NCBI RefSeq assembly: GCF_008119665.1
Contig: NZ_CP043046.1
Span: forward strand, 1 to 64,000
Reading direction: 5' to 3'
Source: Pigmentiphaga aceris
GTDB taxonomy: Bacteria; Pseudomonadota; Gammaproteobacteria; Burkholderiales; Burkholderiaceae_B
Length of the DNA stretch: 64,000 bases
Positions 30,637 to 39,726 of this stretch are shown here, in pieces. The notes below the pieces were generated by a model. That model was not told the DNA's origin. It worked only from the letters and a program-made list of their open reading frames with translations, and ran no database searches. The stretch's first letter is position 1; each line of letters opens with the position of its first letter. The position numbers and the translations under genes are program-made.

Positions 30637-31196
30637 CTGCGCGGGCACCTGTCTATCGACACAAGGCATGGTGGCATGTCTGTGCTGCCCTGTTGCTGGC
30701 AGCGCTTGCCTGCATCGGGCCGCGTGCAATGGCAGCGTCGTGGCACGACGAGGTGCCCAATGCGCAGATGATCGGCCAGGGTGACATGCGCTGGCTGGGC
30801 TTCAACCTGTACACCGCGCAGCTGTGGTCGGCCGAGCCGCAGGTTGATACGCGCAAGCCCTTTGCGCTGGTGCTGAACTATCACCGCCGCATCAGCCGCG
30901 AGCAGTTGGTGGACGCCAGCATCAAAGAGATGCAGCGTATTGGCGATATCTCCGTGGACGACCAACGGCTGGCGCGCTGGCGGGGTTACATGATGCAGGC
31001 GTTTCGCGATGTCGGGGATGGCGACCAGTTGATTGGTGTCTACCTGCCAGGCACCGGTGGCCGCTTCTACCAGCGCGACGCCTTGCTGGCGACTATCGAC
31101 GATGCCGAGTTTGCGCGGGCCTTCTTTGACATCTGGCTGTCGCCGCAAGCGCGCGAGCCCGATTTGCGGCGACAACTGCTGGGCGGGGCGTCGTGA
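30633..31196 (+). CDS. Chalcone-isomerase-like secreted protein
   Basis: 187 residues with a signal peptide (about 10-35, ending RAMA) and a chalcone-isomerase-like fold region (IGQGDMRWLGFNLYTAQLW, FALVLNYHRRISREQLVDAS). Bacterial members of this family are not flavonoid enzymes; fatty-acid binding is the usual proposal, which fits this lipid operon. ATGA overlap with the methyltransferase gene and GTGA overlap with the transporter gene. Confidence 0.85.
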   Translation: MTARAPVYRHKAWWHVCAALLLAALACIGPRAMAASWHDEVPNAQMIGQGDMRWLGFNLYTAQLWSAEPQVDTRKPFALVLNYHRRISREQLVDASIKEMQRIGDISVDDQRLARWRGYMMQAFRDVGDGDQLIGVYLPGTGGRFYQRDALLATIDDAEFARAFFDIWLSPQAREPDLRRQLLGGAS

Positions 31197-32467
31197 GCGG
31201 GGTGCTGACAGACAAGCCGGCAGCGCGTTCGTCTGCGGGTGGCCTGATTGCCTACGGTGCGCTGGGCCTGCCGCTGGCGATGGCGGCGCTGCCGGTCTAT
31301 GTGCAGGCACCTGCCTATTACGCGGGTGAGTTTGGTGTGTCGCTGGCCGCCATCGGTTGGGTGCTGTTCGCTGCCCGATTGGTGGATACGGTGCAAGACC
31401 CGTGGCTGGGCCGCTGGGTCGATGCGTTGGCCCAGCGTGGCCGCCTGACGGGTGTGCTGGCGGCATCAGCCGTGGTGTTGATTCTGGCATTCGCCGGCCT
31501 GTGGCTGCCGCCATTGCGCGGGCCGGTCCTGGCTGCCTGGTTGGCGGCGATGCTGATCCTGGCTTGCACGGCGCATAGCGTGCTGCAGATATCTCATCTG
31601 GCCTGGGGCGCGCGCATCGGATCACCCGAGCAGGTAACGCGTGCCGCCGCGTGGCGTGAAGGCCTGGGCCTGCTGGGGGTGGTGGTGGCCAGCATTCTGC
31701 CTGCCAAACTGGCCACGCAGCACGATGCACCGTTTGCGCTGCATGGCTATGTGGCGGGTTTTGCAGTGCTGCTGTTGTTGGGCCTGGCACTGCTGCTGCG
31801 TGCTGCGCCGTCGTGGCGCGGGGTTCGCAGTGCGGTCACACCGGCTTGGCGCGCAGCGTGGGCACGCCCTGCCATCCGCCGCTTGTTGCTGCCGTACTTC
31901 CTGAATGCCTTGTCGGTGGCGATACCGGCAACGCTGGCCATGTTCTACATCAACGACCGCATCGAGGCACCTGCCAGCGCAGGGTTGTTCCTGGGTGGCT
32001 ATTTCGCAGCGGGTGCCGTGGGTTTGCCGGCCTGGACGTGGCTTGCGCAACGTATCGGGGCGGCGCGCGCGTGGCGGGTGGGCATGGTGTTGGCCGTGCT
32101 GTCGTTTGCGTCTGCGGGCCTCCTGGGAGCCGGTGACACCACCGCCTATGCCGTGGTGTGTTTGTTCGCGGGGCTGGCCCTGGGGGCGGACCTTGCCTTG
32201 CCGCCTGTGCTGCTGGCCGAGCGCATCCCCGCAGGTGAACAGCCCGCCGGTTACTACGGTGTGTGGAACCTGATCGGCAAGCTGGCGCTGGCCTTGTCCG
32301 GCTTGGCCTTGTCTGGGCTGAGCCTGCTGGGCTACCAGCCCGGCGTGCCTGCATCCGGGGGGCTGGCACTGCCATTGCTGTATGCCGTATTGCCTTGTGC
32401 AATCAAACTCATGGCCCTCTGGGTCTTGTCGCGCGGCATCATCGCCGTGCAGGAGAACGCAGCATGA
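31193..32467 (+). CDS. MFS transporter of the lipid operon
   Basis: 424-residue membrane protein with about 12 hydrophobic segments and the major-facilitator loop pattern near the first cytoplasmic loop (ARLVDTVQDPWLGRWVDALA). It resembles GPH/MelB-like sugar-cation symporters found in the same operon in related bacteria. The substrate is not known; context suggests a lipid precursor or a small ion-coupled solute. The GTG start at 31193 overlaps the previous stop. Confidence 0.82.
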   Translation: MSGVLTDKPAARSSAGGLIAYGALGLPLAMAALPVYVQAPAYYAGEFGVSLAAIGWVLFAARLVDTVQDPWLGRWVDALAQRGRLTGVLAASAVVLILAFAGLWLPPLRGPVLAAWLAAMLILACTAHSVLQISHLAWGARIGSPEQVTRAAAWREGLGLLGVVVASILPAKLATQHDAPFALHGYVAGFAVLLLLGLALLLRAAPSWRGVRSAVTPAWRAAWARPAIRRLLLPYFLNALSVAIPATLAMFYINDRIEAPASAGLFLGGYFAAGAVGLPAWTWLAQRIGAARAWRVGMVLAVLSFASAGLLGAGDTTAYAVVCLFAGLALGADLALPPVLLAERIPAGEQPAGYYGVWNLIGKLALALSGLALSGLSLLGYQPGVPASGGLALPLLYAVLPCAIKLMALWVLSRGIIAVQENAA

Positions 32468-33000
32468 AACGCGCAGCAATCGCGGCCGGCCTGGCCGTTC
32501 TGACCGGTGTCGCCTTGTGGGGATGTGCCTCGCCCAAGGTCACTGACTACCAGAAAGAAACCCCCAAGCTCGACCTGGCCGCCTACTTCACAGGCCGTAC
32601 CGAAGCCTGGGGCATGGTGCAGAAACGTGGCGGTGAAGTCACCAAGCGCTTTCACGTGGTGGTGCAGGGCCGCATGGAAAACGGCAACCTGATCATGGAT
32701 GAGGACTTCACCTACAGCGACGGTGAAAAGCAGCAGCGCACCTGGACCATTCAGCCGTTGGGCAATGATCGCTGGCGCGGCACGGCCGGCGACGTGGTGG
32801 GCGAAGCCAACGGCCAGACCTCGGGCAATGCGCTGCACTGGCGCTACGTGTTGCAGGTGCCGGTCAACGGCAAGGTCTATGACCTGCACATGGACGACTG
32901 GATGTACCTGGTCGACGAACACACCCTGATCAACCGCACCACGATGAGCAAGTTCGGCGTCGATGTGGGCGAGGTCACGATCTTCTTCCGCAAGCCCTGA
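32464..33000 (+). CDS. DUF3833 lipoprotein
   Basis: 178 residues. The signal sequence ends in a lipobox-like LWGC, so the mature protein is a lipoprotein starting at Cys20. The rest matches DUF3833: LDLAAYFTGRTEAWGMVQKR, RFHVVVQGRMENGNLIMDEDF, and the closing DVGEVTIFFRKP. The fold is probably lipocalin-like; no activity is established. ATGA overlap with the MFS gene. Confidence 0.87.
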   Translation: MKRAAIAAGLAVLTGVALWGCASPKVTDYQKETPKLDLAAYFTGRTEAWGMVQKRGGEVTKRFHVVVQGRMENGNLIMDEDFTYSDGEKQQRTWTIQPLGNDRWRGTAGDVVGEANGQTSGNALHWRYVLQVPVNGKVYDLHMDDWMYLVDEHTLINRTTMSKFGVDVGEVTIFFRKP

Positions 33001-33009
33001 GGACACGCC

Positions 33010-33789
33010 ATGTTTGCCCCGTTCAATACCCGGATTGTCGACTGGAACGGCCAACGCGTCTGGTTGATCGGGGCATCCACCGGCATTGGTGCCGCGCTGG
33101 CGCAAGCGCTGTTGGCGCGGGGTGCGCGGGTTGCCATGTCGGCGCGCAGCCAGGCCGGACTTGAGCAGACCGCGCGGGGCAACGTGCATGCGATGGTCAT
33201 GCCTTTCGATGCCACCAATCCGCAGGAATGGTCGTCCACGCATGACAGCATCTGCAATGCGTGGGATGGTCTGGACCTGGTGATCTTCTGCGCGGCTTCG
33301 TACCAACCCATGCACGCCTGGGAGCTGAAAGCCGACGAGGTGCGCGCCAGCCTGGAAACCAATATCGGCAACGTGTGCTACGGCCTGGAAGCCGTCTTGC
33401 CGAAGATGATGGCCAAGGCACAAGGCGGGCTGGCGATCGTGGCCAGTGTGGCCGGTTATGTGGGCTTGCCCGGCGCGACGCTGTATGGGCCGACCAAGGC
33501 GGCGCTGATCAATCTGGCCGAACTGCTGTACAGCGACCTCAAGCCGAAAGGCCTGGATGTCTACCTGATCAATCCGGGCTTCGTGAAGACGCGGCTGACT
33601 GCACGCAATCACTTTTCCATGCCGGCATTGCTGACGACCGATCAGGCGGCCGAAGCAATCATCAAGGGCTTTGGCAAGGGTAAGTTCGAGATCCACTTCC
33701 CGCGTCGTTTCACCAGCGTGTTGAAGGTGTTGCGCCAGTTGCCGTACCGTTGGCGCTTTGCGCTCATCCGGCGCACCCTGGGACTGTGA
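33010..33789 (+). CDS. Short-chain dehydrogenase/reductase
   Basis: 259-residue SDR enzyme. The NAD(P) motif GASTGIGAALAQALLARG is at about 20-37 and the catalytic Ser-Tyr-Lys is seen as S (in VASVAG) and Y-x-x-x-K (GPTKAALIN region: LYGPTKAAL). It should oxidise or reduce a hydroxyl/keto group on a lipid intermediate. GAGGA precedes ATG 33010; it is separated by 9 bp from the DUF3833 gene and overlaps the next by one base. Confidence 0.9.
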   Translation: MFAPFNTRIVDWNGQRVWLIGASTGIGAALAQALLARGARVAMSARSQAGLEQTARGNVHAMVMPFDATNPQEWSSTHDSICNAWDGLDLVIFCAASYQPMHAWELKADEVRASLETNIGNVCYGLEAVLPKMMAKAQGGLAIVASVAGYVGLPGATLYGPTKAALINLAELLYSDLKPKGLDVYLINPGFVKTRLTARNHFSMPALLTTDQAAEAIIKGFGKGKFEIHFPRRFTSVLKVLRQLPYRWRFALIRRTLGL

Positions 33790-34208
33790 TGAACGTGCTT
33801 GATGATCTGCTGGCCTGGTACGAAACGCTTACGCCCGACACATTGGATGCCGTGCCTCGTTTCTACGACGATCATGCGCGTTTCAAAGACCCGTTCAACG
33901 AGGTGCACGGCCATGCGGGCATACGCCGCATCTTTGCCCATATGTTCGAGACCACCGAGTCACCGCGATTCGTGATTCACGAGCGCATCGTGCAGGGTGA
34001 TCAGGCCTTCGTGACCTGGACCTTCCACTTCGGGTTGCGCGGGCAGGCCTACACGGTGGTGGGCGGCTCACATCTGCGCTTCGGCGCAGATGGGCGGGTG
34101 ACCGAGCACCGCGATTATTGGGATGCGGCTGAGGAGCTGTTTCAGAAGCTGCCGGTGATCGGGCCGGCGGTGAGGTGGTTGCGCGGACGTTTTGCCGTGA
34201 GTCACTGA
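33789..34208 (+). CDS. SnoaL-like (NTF2-fold) protein
   Basis: 139-residue NTF2-fold protein, SnoaL-like group: DLLAWYETLTPDTLDAVPRFYDDHARFKDPFNEVHG, then FVTWTFHFGLRG and the closing HRDYWDAAEELF. These small cone-shaped proteins bind or isomerise hydrophobic substrates. It ends the lipid operon. The start overlaps the SDR stop (TGATG). Confidence 0.87.
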   Translation: MNVLDDLLAWYETLTPDTLDAVPRFYDDHARFKDPFNEVHGHAGIRRIFAHMFETTESPRFVIHERIVQGDQAFVTWTFHFGLRGQAYTVVGGSHLRFGADGRVTEHRDYWDAAEELFQKLPVIGPAVRWLRGRFAVSH

Positions 34209-34255
34209 CCCACGGCAAAGCGCCCTGCCGTCAGACATTGCCGTCAAGCATTCCT

Positions 34256-35329
34256 TTATGGCTTTTCCGTCAAGGTCGTATCGAAGTAGACGTTCATGGC
34301 ATCGCGCTCAGGCAGCGGCTTGGTGATCGCGGCAATGGCGGCGGCCCCGGCAGCGCTCGGCGGATTGGTGGTCATCGTGGGGGTGGGCGGACGCAGCGCC
34401 ACGACCAGTGACCAGGCTTCGTCCATGTACAGCTTGGTGTCCAGCAACACACGCTCGATGCCGACACCGCTGGCTGCACCGGCTACCGCCTGCGCACTGG
34501 CCAGTTCCTGAATCCAGGCGTTCTTGTCGCGTTGGTAGACGGCCGTGACCTCAAGCACTTCCTTGACCAGATCCAGCACGGCGCTGCGGTTGGCTTTCAA
34601 AAATGCCGGGTTGGCAGCCAGTCCGTTGTTGATGCCGCCATAGGCGTTGTCGGCAATGTCGGTGCGCGGGTAGTAGGCGTAGCCCTCGGCTACTGCAGTG
34701 GCACCCTGGGGTTCCGGCATGGATGCGCACTGCACCGCGCCTTCGCGCAGCGCCTGCAAGGCTGGTGTGCCCTTGGTGGGGAACTTCACTCGTTCGAAGT
34801 CGGTGAGCTGCAAGGCGTGCTGAACCAGTGCATCGTCCAGAAATACTTCCGGCAGCCCTGCCACCACACCGATGCGCTTGCCCTTGATGTCAGGCCAGGC
34901 ATCGATCAGCACCTCGTTACGACAGACCAGGCCGACTGCGCCGCGCGACAGGCCGGCCACGTAGGTGAACTTTGGTGCACCGCCGCGAGCCACTGCACCC
35001 GCCAACACTTCATAGCCCAGCGAGGCAAGCTGGATGTCACCACGACCAAGCGCAGCTTCAGCATCTGCGTAACGCGGGTAGCGGACCAGTTCGACCTTGT
35101 GGCGGTCCTTCAGCCGGTCTTGCATGGTCAGCAAGGCCACGTCCTGCAACTGAGCCAAGTAGCCCACCTTGATGGTGAGCGGCTTTGCTGCAGTTGCAGC
35201 AATCGGCGCTGCGGTCGTTGCAGCAGTCGGTTTGGCAGGGGTGGCGTGAGCGGTGGTCAGCGCACCAGCCGCGATGATCAGGGCGGCAAGCCGCGCGCGG
35301 CGGTGGTATCGGTGGGTCGTGGCTGGCAT
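34256..35329 (-). CDS. ABC-type substrate-binding protein (NrtA/SsuA/PhnD-like)
   Basis: 357 residues with a signal peptide (about 10-30, LAALIIAAGALTTAHA), an Ala/Thr-rich linker, and a periplasmic-binding fold: VGYLAQLQDVALL, GDIQLASLGYEVLAGAV, KGKRIGVVAGLPEVFLDDALV. It would capture a small anion or amine. No permease or ATPase gene is adjacent, so it is an orphan receptor. The C-terminal tail after about 310 is Pro/Ala-rich. Confidence 0.75.
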   Translation of the reverse strand: MPATTHRYHRRARLAALIIAAGALTTAHATPAKPTAATTAAPIAATAAKPLTIKVGYLAQLQDVALLTMQDRLKDRHKVELVRYPRYADAEAALGRGDIQLASLGYEVLAGAVARGGAPKFTYVAGLSRGAVGLVCRNEVLIDAWPDIKGKRIGVVAGLPEVFLDDALVQHALQLTDFERVKFPTKGTPALQALREGAVQCASMPEPQGATAVAEGYAYYPRTDIADNAYGGINNGLAANPAFLKANRSAVLDLVKEVLEVTAVYQRDKNAWIQELASAQAVAGAASGVGIERVLLDTKLYMDEAWSLVVALRPPTPTMTTNPPSAAGAAAIAAITKPLPERDAMNVYFDTTLTEKP

Positions 35330-35403
35330 CGAGAGTCAGGCCCAGGTGAGCGAATTAGGTGACACGAATCCAACGATCTTACGCGGAGTGCCCGACCCGA
35401 TGT

Positions 35404-36348
35404 CTAGCGATTTATCGGTCCACCCACGGCGTCTGTGGCCTCGGGGGCCATCCGTAGCTGCGCGCGCAACGCTTTTGCTTCATCTGCCAGGGCCCGCGTG
35501 AAGCTGGCGGCCAGCGGATTCGACGGGCGATGCTCGGGCTGTACCAGGGCGACATCGAAGGGAATTGCAATCGACAGCCGGCGCACGACGACCCGACCGA
35601 CGAAGGTCAGTGCGGTAAGCGGGTTGACGATGGACACCCCGACCCCTTGGGCGACCAAGCTGCACACAGCCGCAGACGTAGGCGCTTCCAGCTGGGTGCG
35701 ACGCGTGACGCCGGCTTCATCGAAAGCGGCATCGAGCTGACGACGGACCTGGTCGTCTGCGGGCAGGCTGACAAAACACTCATCCGCAAAATCGGCCAGC
35801 GTGATGCGGCGCTTGCGCGCCAGACGGTGGCCCGGCGGCAGCACGCACACTTCGTCGGCGCGCAACAACGAGGTCTGGCGCGTGCCTGCGGGAGCCTCGC
35901 CGCCTTCGGTCAGACCAAGGTCGTAGCGCTGGGCCGTCAGCCACGATTCCAGGAACGGCGATTCCTGCGACGCAATGCTGATAGATGCGGCGGGATGCAT
36001 GGCCATGAAACGTCGGCATGCGCCCGGCAGCAAGGTCTGCGTGAATACCGGCAGGGAAAGAATGAACAGGCTGCCACCTTGCGCTGCACCAAGCATGGCT
36101 GCGGTCGCGGCGATGCGTTCCAGTCCTACGTACGAGCGCTGCACTTCGTCGAACATGGTCAGCGCCGCCATGGTGGCGCGCAGCCGGCCACGCACACGGT
36201 CGAACAAAGCAAAACCCAGCTCGTCTTCCAACAAGGCCAGTTCACGGCTGACGGTGGGTTGCGAGCTGCGCAACAGGTCTGCCGCGCGAGTGACGCTAAG
36301 CGTGGTCATCAGCGCGCGGAAAACGTCCACCTGTCGTTGATTGATCAT
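35404..36348 (-). CDS. LysR-family regulator divergent from lysA
   Basis: 314 residues with the winged HTH (MINQRQVDVFRALMTTLSVTRAADLLRSSQPTVSRELALLE) and a periplasmic-binding-like effector domain. ATG 36348 behind AGGA is chosen; the longer frame upstream runs through the operator region. Its position divergent from a diaminopimelate decarboxylase gene matches the classical lysR-lysA arrangement, so it is probably the lysA activator responding to diaminopimelate and lysine. Confidence 0.88.
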   Translation of the reverse strand: MINQRQVDVFRALMTTLSVTRAADLLRSSQPTVSRELALLEDELGFALFDRVRGRLRATMAALTMFDEVQRSYVGLERIAATAAMLGAAQGGSLFILSLPVFTQTLLPGACRRFMAMHPAASISIASQESPFLESWLTAQRYDLGLTEGGEAPAGTRQTSLLRADEVCVLPPGHRLARKRRITLADFADECFVSLPADDQVRRQLDAAFDEAGVTRRTQLEAPTSAAVCSLVAQGVGVSIVNPLTALTFVGRVVVRRLSIAIPFDVALVQPEHRPSNPLAASFTRALADEAKALRAQLRMAPEATDAVGGPINR

Positions 36349-36369
36349 GAAAATCCTGTAGTGAAAAAC

Positions 36370-36392
36370 CATATCGAAAATGAATCGATATG
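36370..36392. promoter_or_regulatory. Inverted repeat between lysR and lysA
   Basis: CATATCG (36370-36376) and CGATATG (36386-36392) form a perfect dyad with a 9-bp spacer in the divergent region. The layout fits a LysR-type T-N11-A box and would serve both genes. Confidence 0.5.
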
Positions 36393-36484
36393 CAAAAAAT
36401 GAATATTTTACGAGATGTCGATGGCCTTGCATGATGCCTGCCACCTAGGTCTTCCAATCAGCACTTCCAACCCGGAGCCTCATC

Positions 36485-37720
36485 ATGCAAATCACCGACG
36501 ACTTGTTTACCGCCATTGCCCACGAACATGGCACACCCGTGTGGGTCTACGACGCGCAGAAGATCCGCGCCCGCATTGCCCTGCTGCAGGACTTCGACCT
36601 CATCCGCTATGCGCAGAAAGCCAATGCCAATATCCACCTGCTGCGCCTGATGCGCGAGGCGGGCGTGCGGGTCGATGCGGTGTCGCATGGCGAACTGGTG
36701 CGCAGTCTGGCGGCCGAGTTCACGCCACAGGAAGTGGTGTTCACCGCCGACCTGATCGACGACCAGACCCGCGCGCTGGTCATGCACCATGGCATCGCCG
36801 TCAACTGCGGTTCCGTCGACATGATCGATGCCTTGGGTGCCCATGCGCCTGGCCACGCCGTCTGGCTGCGCATCAATCCCGGGTTTGGCCACGGTCACAG
36901 CCCGAAGACCAATACCGGTGGTGTGCACAGCAAGCACGGGGTCTGGATCGATGATGTGCCGCAGGCCCTGGCGGCCATCCGCCGTCATGGCTTGCGCCTG
37001 GTTGGCCTGCACATGCACATCGGTTCCGGCACGGACTACGCGCACCTGGCGCAAGTGTGCGACGCGATGGTAGCTGCAATTGTCCGGTTCGGTATCGATG
37101 TGGACGCCATCTCGGCAGGCGGCGGCTTGCCCGATGACGATGATGCGGCGCAGATCGGGCGCTACTTCGCCTTGTGGGACGCAGCGCGGCAACGCATTGC
37201 CGCCCGACTTGGCCACGCGGTCACGCTGGAAGTCGAGCCGGGGCGATTTCTGGTGGCGTCGTCGGGGGTGTTGCTGACCCAGGTGCATGTGGTCAAGGAC
37301 ACGCCGGCGCACCGCTTTGTGCTGGTCGATGCCGGTTTCAACGACCTGGTGCGGCCCGCGTTCTACGGCAGCCGGCATCCGATATCGGTGGTATCGGCAG
37401 ACACCGGACAGCGTGCGCCGCGCGATGTGGTCGTCGCAGGGCCCTTGTGCGAGGCTGGCGACGTATTCACGCAATCTCGCGAAGGTGTGCTTGCGCCCTG
37501 CTCGCTGCCCGATCCGCGTGTGGGTGACCTGCTGGTGCTGCATGAAGCGGGTGCCTACGGCGCATCGATGTCCTCCACGTACAACAGTCGCCCGCTTGCC
37601 CCGGAAGTGCTGGTGGATGGCACTGGCCACCAGTGCATCCGGCATCGTCAGCGCATCGATGCCTTGATCGCACTGGAAATTCCCGTGCCCACGCTGCACT
37701 GCAACACCGCCCCGCGATGA
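36485..37720 (+). CDS. lysA: Diaminopimelate decarboxylase
   Basis: 411-residue PLP enzyme of fold type III that makes L-lysine from meso-diaminopimelate. The PLP lysine is Lys45 in RYAQKANAN. The phosphate-binding and active-site patterns LHMHIGSGTD, SAGGGLP, EPGRF and PLCEAGDVF follow, and the C-terminal YNSRPLAPEVLVDG supplies the closing helix. GGAG precedes ATG 36485. Divergent from the LysR-type gene that probably controls it. Confidence 0.92.
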   Translation: MQITDDLFTAIAHEHGTPVWVYDAQKIRARIALLQDFDLIRYAQKANANIHLLRLMREAGVRVDAVSHGELVRSLAAEFTPQEVVFTADLIDDQTRALVMHHGIAVNCGSVDMIDALGAHAPGHAVWLRINPGFGHGHSPKTNTGGVHSKHGVWIDDVPQALAAIRRHGLRLVGLHMHIGSGTDYAHLAQVCDAMVAAIVRFGIDVDAISAGGGLPDDDDAAQIGRYFALWDAARQRIAARLGHAVTLEVEPGRFLVASSGVLLTQVHVVKDTPAHRFVLVDAGFNDLVRPAFYGSRHPISVVSADTGQRAPRDVVVAGPLCEAGDVFTQSREGVLAPCSLPDPRVGDLLVLHEAGAYGASMSSTYNSRPLAPEVLVDGTGHQCIRHRQRIDALIALEIPVPTLHCNTAPR

Positions 37721-37850
37721 CCGCCGCGTCATCCGATCAAGGTGGCGTGAGCGAGCGACAGCGTATTTTTGCGGCACGAGGGAGATAACTTTCTGCGTCG
37801 CCGGGTCGTGCCCGGTAAAATGACCAGTCTTTTCCTTTGTGCGCATTCTC

Positions 37851-38222
37851 ATGGCTGAACTGAGCTCCGCCGATACCGGTGGTCGCCCGGTCGATTCGGA
37901 AGTCGCCCGACAGGCGTCGGTGTGGTTTGCAATGTTCCTGAACGGCTCGGATACCGATGCCGACCGCGCGGCGTGGCGTCAGTGGCGCGCCGCCGACCCG
38001 GAACACGAGCGTGCGTGGCAGCACGTCGAATCGGTCAATCTGAGCCTCAGCAAGGCACCGCAGCGCCGCAATTACAACCCGTGGGTGAATATGCGCCGTG
38101 CGCGGCAGCGTCGGGTACGTGCGCTTGCGCTGGTGGTGGTGCTGTGTGGCGCGGGTGTGTTCGCGGCACAGCAACCGCAGGTGCGCGGCTGGGTCGAATG
38201 GTTGGTGGCGCAAAGCCGCTGA
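37851..38222 (+). CDS. Orphan FecR-N-terminal (DUF4880) membrane protein
   Basis: 123 residues: a DUF4880 helix pair (ARQASVWFAMFLNGSDTDADRAAWRQWRAADPEHERAWQHVE) as found at the N-terminus of FecR anti-sigma proteins, then one transmembrane helix (about 88-106) and a short tail. The large periplasmic FecR domain is missing, and no FecI-type sigma gene is nearby, so it is either a remnant or an independent small protein. ATG 37851 is used; a GTG at 37839 is in frame. Confidence 0.65.
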   Translation: MAELSSADTGGRPVDSEVARQASVWFAMFLNGSDTDADRAAWRQWRAADPEHERAWQHVESVNLSLSKAPQRRNYNPWVNMRRARQRRVRALALVVVLCGAGVFAAQQPQVRGWVEWLVAQSR

Positions 38223-38316
38223 TCGCGACGAGTCCGCACACACACGAACTGGCACACACGAACTGCCAAACACGAGATACGCAACAACAGACGGTTCGGC
38301 TTTCGGAGAAGCGGTA

Positions 38317-39606
38317 ATGATCGCAGGTGGTACGCGCGACAGGCACGGCAACGGCAGCATCAACGGAAATCTGGGTCGGGTAGGCGTGGTGGGGGCTGGC
38401 ATCGTCGGCTTGTGCACGGCCTACTATCTTCGTCGCGCAGGATGCGAGGTCGTGGTGATCGACCGCGAAGCGCCAGGGTCGCAATGTTCGTCCGGCAATG
38501 CCGGTGCCTTGTCATCACGGTCCGTGGCGCCGCTGGCCATGCCGGGCATCGTCGGCACCGCCATCAAGATGATGCTCGACCCGACCGGCCCCTTGTACCT
38601 GCCGCCCACCTACGCCTTGAAGGCATTGCCTTGGCTGCTGCGCTTCATTGCCGCGTCAAAAGCCCCGCGTGTGGCCACCATTGCGCAAGCCCTGAGCGGC
38701 TTGCTGGCCGACTCGATTCCGCTGCACCGTGAACTTGCCCGTGATATCGGTTGCCCCCAGCGCATCGGCAACACGGGCCAATTGCACCTGTACCCCAATG
38801 AGGCCGCACTGGCGAAGGACGCAGGCAGCTGGGCGCTGAAGCTGCAGTATGGCGAGACCGTCGAGCGTCTCGACCGGGCAGGCATCCAGGCGATGGAACC
38901 GGCGATCGACGATCGATATGGCGTGGGGCTGTTCCTGCCGGACTCTGCATGGGTATCGCAGCCTTTGCGCTACGCAACGGCACTGGCCGACAAGCTGCGC
39001 GAAATGGGCGTGGAAATCATCCAGGACGACGTGCGTGGCCTGACCCCGGGCAGCGATGGCTGGACCATTGCCACCGGGCGTGAATCGCATCATGTCGATG
39101 AAGTGGTGGTGGCAGCCGGTGCGTGGTCGGCGCAGTTGCTGGGCACGCTGGGTGTGAAGGTGCCGCTGGAGACGCAGCGGGGATATCACCTGAGCATTCC
39201 GAACCCCGGCATGTCGGTGTCGCGCACCGTGGTGCTGGCTGATCGCAAGGTGTTCATCACGCCGATGGAAGATGGCTTGCGCGTGGCGGGCACGGTGGAA
39301 TATGGCGGTTTCAAGCGTGCGCCGAGTGCTCCGCGTGCTGCCCTGCTGGGCGACCATGCAAAAGCCGGTCTGAAAGGCCTGGACTTGTCGCAGGGCGCAA
39401 GTACCTGGATGGGCCACCGCCCTTGCCTGCCGGATTCCATGCCGGTGATCGGCGAGGTGCCGACCCATCCCGGTTTGTGGACGGCTTTCGGACATGGTCA
39501 CCTGGGTCTGACCGGGTCTGCACCCACTGGCAAGCTGCTGGCGGATGTGATGACGGGTGCCGCATCGGCCGATCGGCTGGCCCCGTTTTCTGTGACGCGT
39601 TTCTAG
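38317..39606 (+). CDS. DadA-type FAD-dependent oxidoreductase
   Basis: 429-residue flavoprotein of the D-amino-acid dehydrogenase/glycine-oxidase type. FAD motif GVVGAGIVGLCTAYYLRRAG is near 22-41; the substrate-side GAWSAQLLGTLGVKVPLETQRGYH and the C-terminal MGHRPCLPDSMPVIG are typical. GGAGAAG before ATG 38317 decides the start. It probably oxidises D-amino acids or related amines and feeds electrons to the respiratory chain; the substrate is not determined. A second DadA-type gene lies at 41225-42541. Confidence 0.85.
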   Translation: MIAGGTRDRHGNGSINGNLGRVGVVGAGIVGLCTAYYLRRAGCEVVVIDREAPGSQCSSGNAGALSSRSVAPLAMPGIVGTAIKMMLDPTGPLYLPPTYALKALPWLLRFIAASKAPRVATIAQALSGLLADSIPLHRELARDIGCPQRIGNTGQLHLYPNEAALAKDAGSWALKLQYGETVERLDRAGIQAMEPAIDDRYGVGLFLPDSAWVSQPLRYATALADKLREMGVEIIQDDVRGLTPGSDGWTIATGRESHHVDEVVVAAGAWSAQLLGTLGVKVPLETQRGYHLSIPNPGMSVSRTVVLADRKVFITPMEDGLRVAGTVEYGGFKRAPSAPRAALLGDHAKAGLKGLDLSQGASTWMGHRPCLPDSMPVIGEVPTHPGLWTAFGHGHLGLTGSAPTGKLLADVMTGAASADRLAPFSVTRF

Positions 39607-39642
39607 TCCATTTTCTAGTCAATTCAAGCCGTCTTGAATGCA

Positions 39643-39669
39643 AAACGGGGCGTTGATGACGCCCCGTTT
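39643..39669. terminator. Bidirectional terminator between convergent genes
   Basis: AAACGGGGCGT (39643-39653) and ACGCCCCGTTT (39659-39669) make an 11-bp perfect stem with a TGATG loop, lying between the convergent oxidoreductase and MHS transporter genes. The A/T-rich stem ends act as the U-tract in both directions. Confidence 0.75.
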
Positions 39670-39726
39670 CGCATGGTCACAGCAGGTAGCTGCAACCGTG
39701 TTCATCTCACTTATTCGTGCGCACGT

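Noticed and set aside
30633..31196. Flavonoid biosynthesis enzyme
   Set aside because: Bacterial chalcone-isomerase-like proteins with signal peptides lack a flavonoid pathway, and the operon is about lipids.
38239..38266. Two copies of a 14-base CACACACGAACTG-type unit before the oxidoreductase gene
   Set aside because: Only two imperfect copies of a simple CA-rich sequence; likely replication slippage without function.
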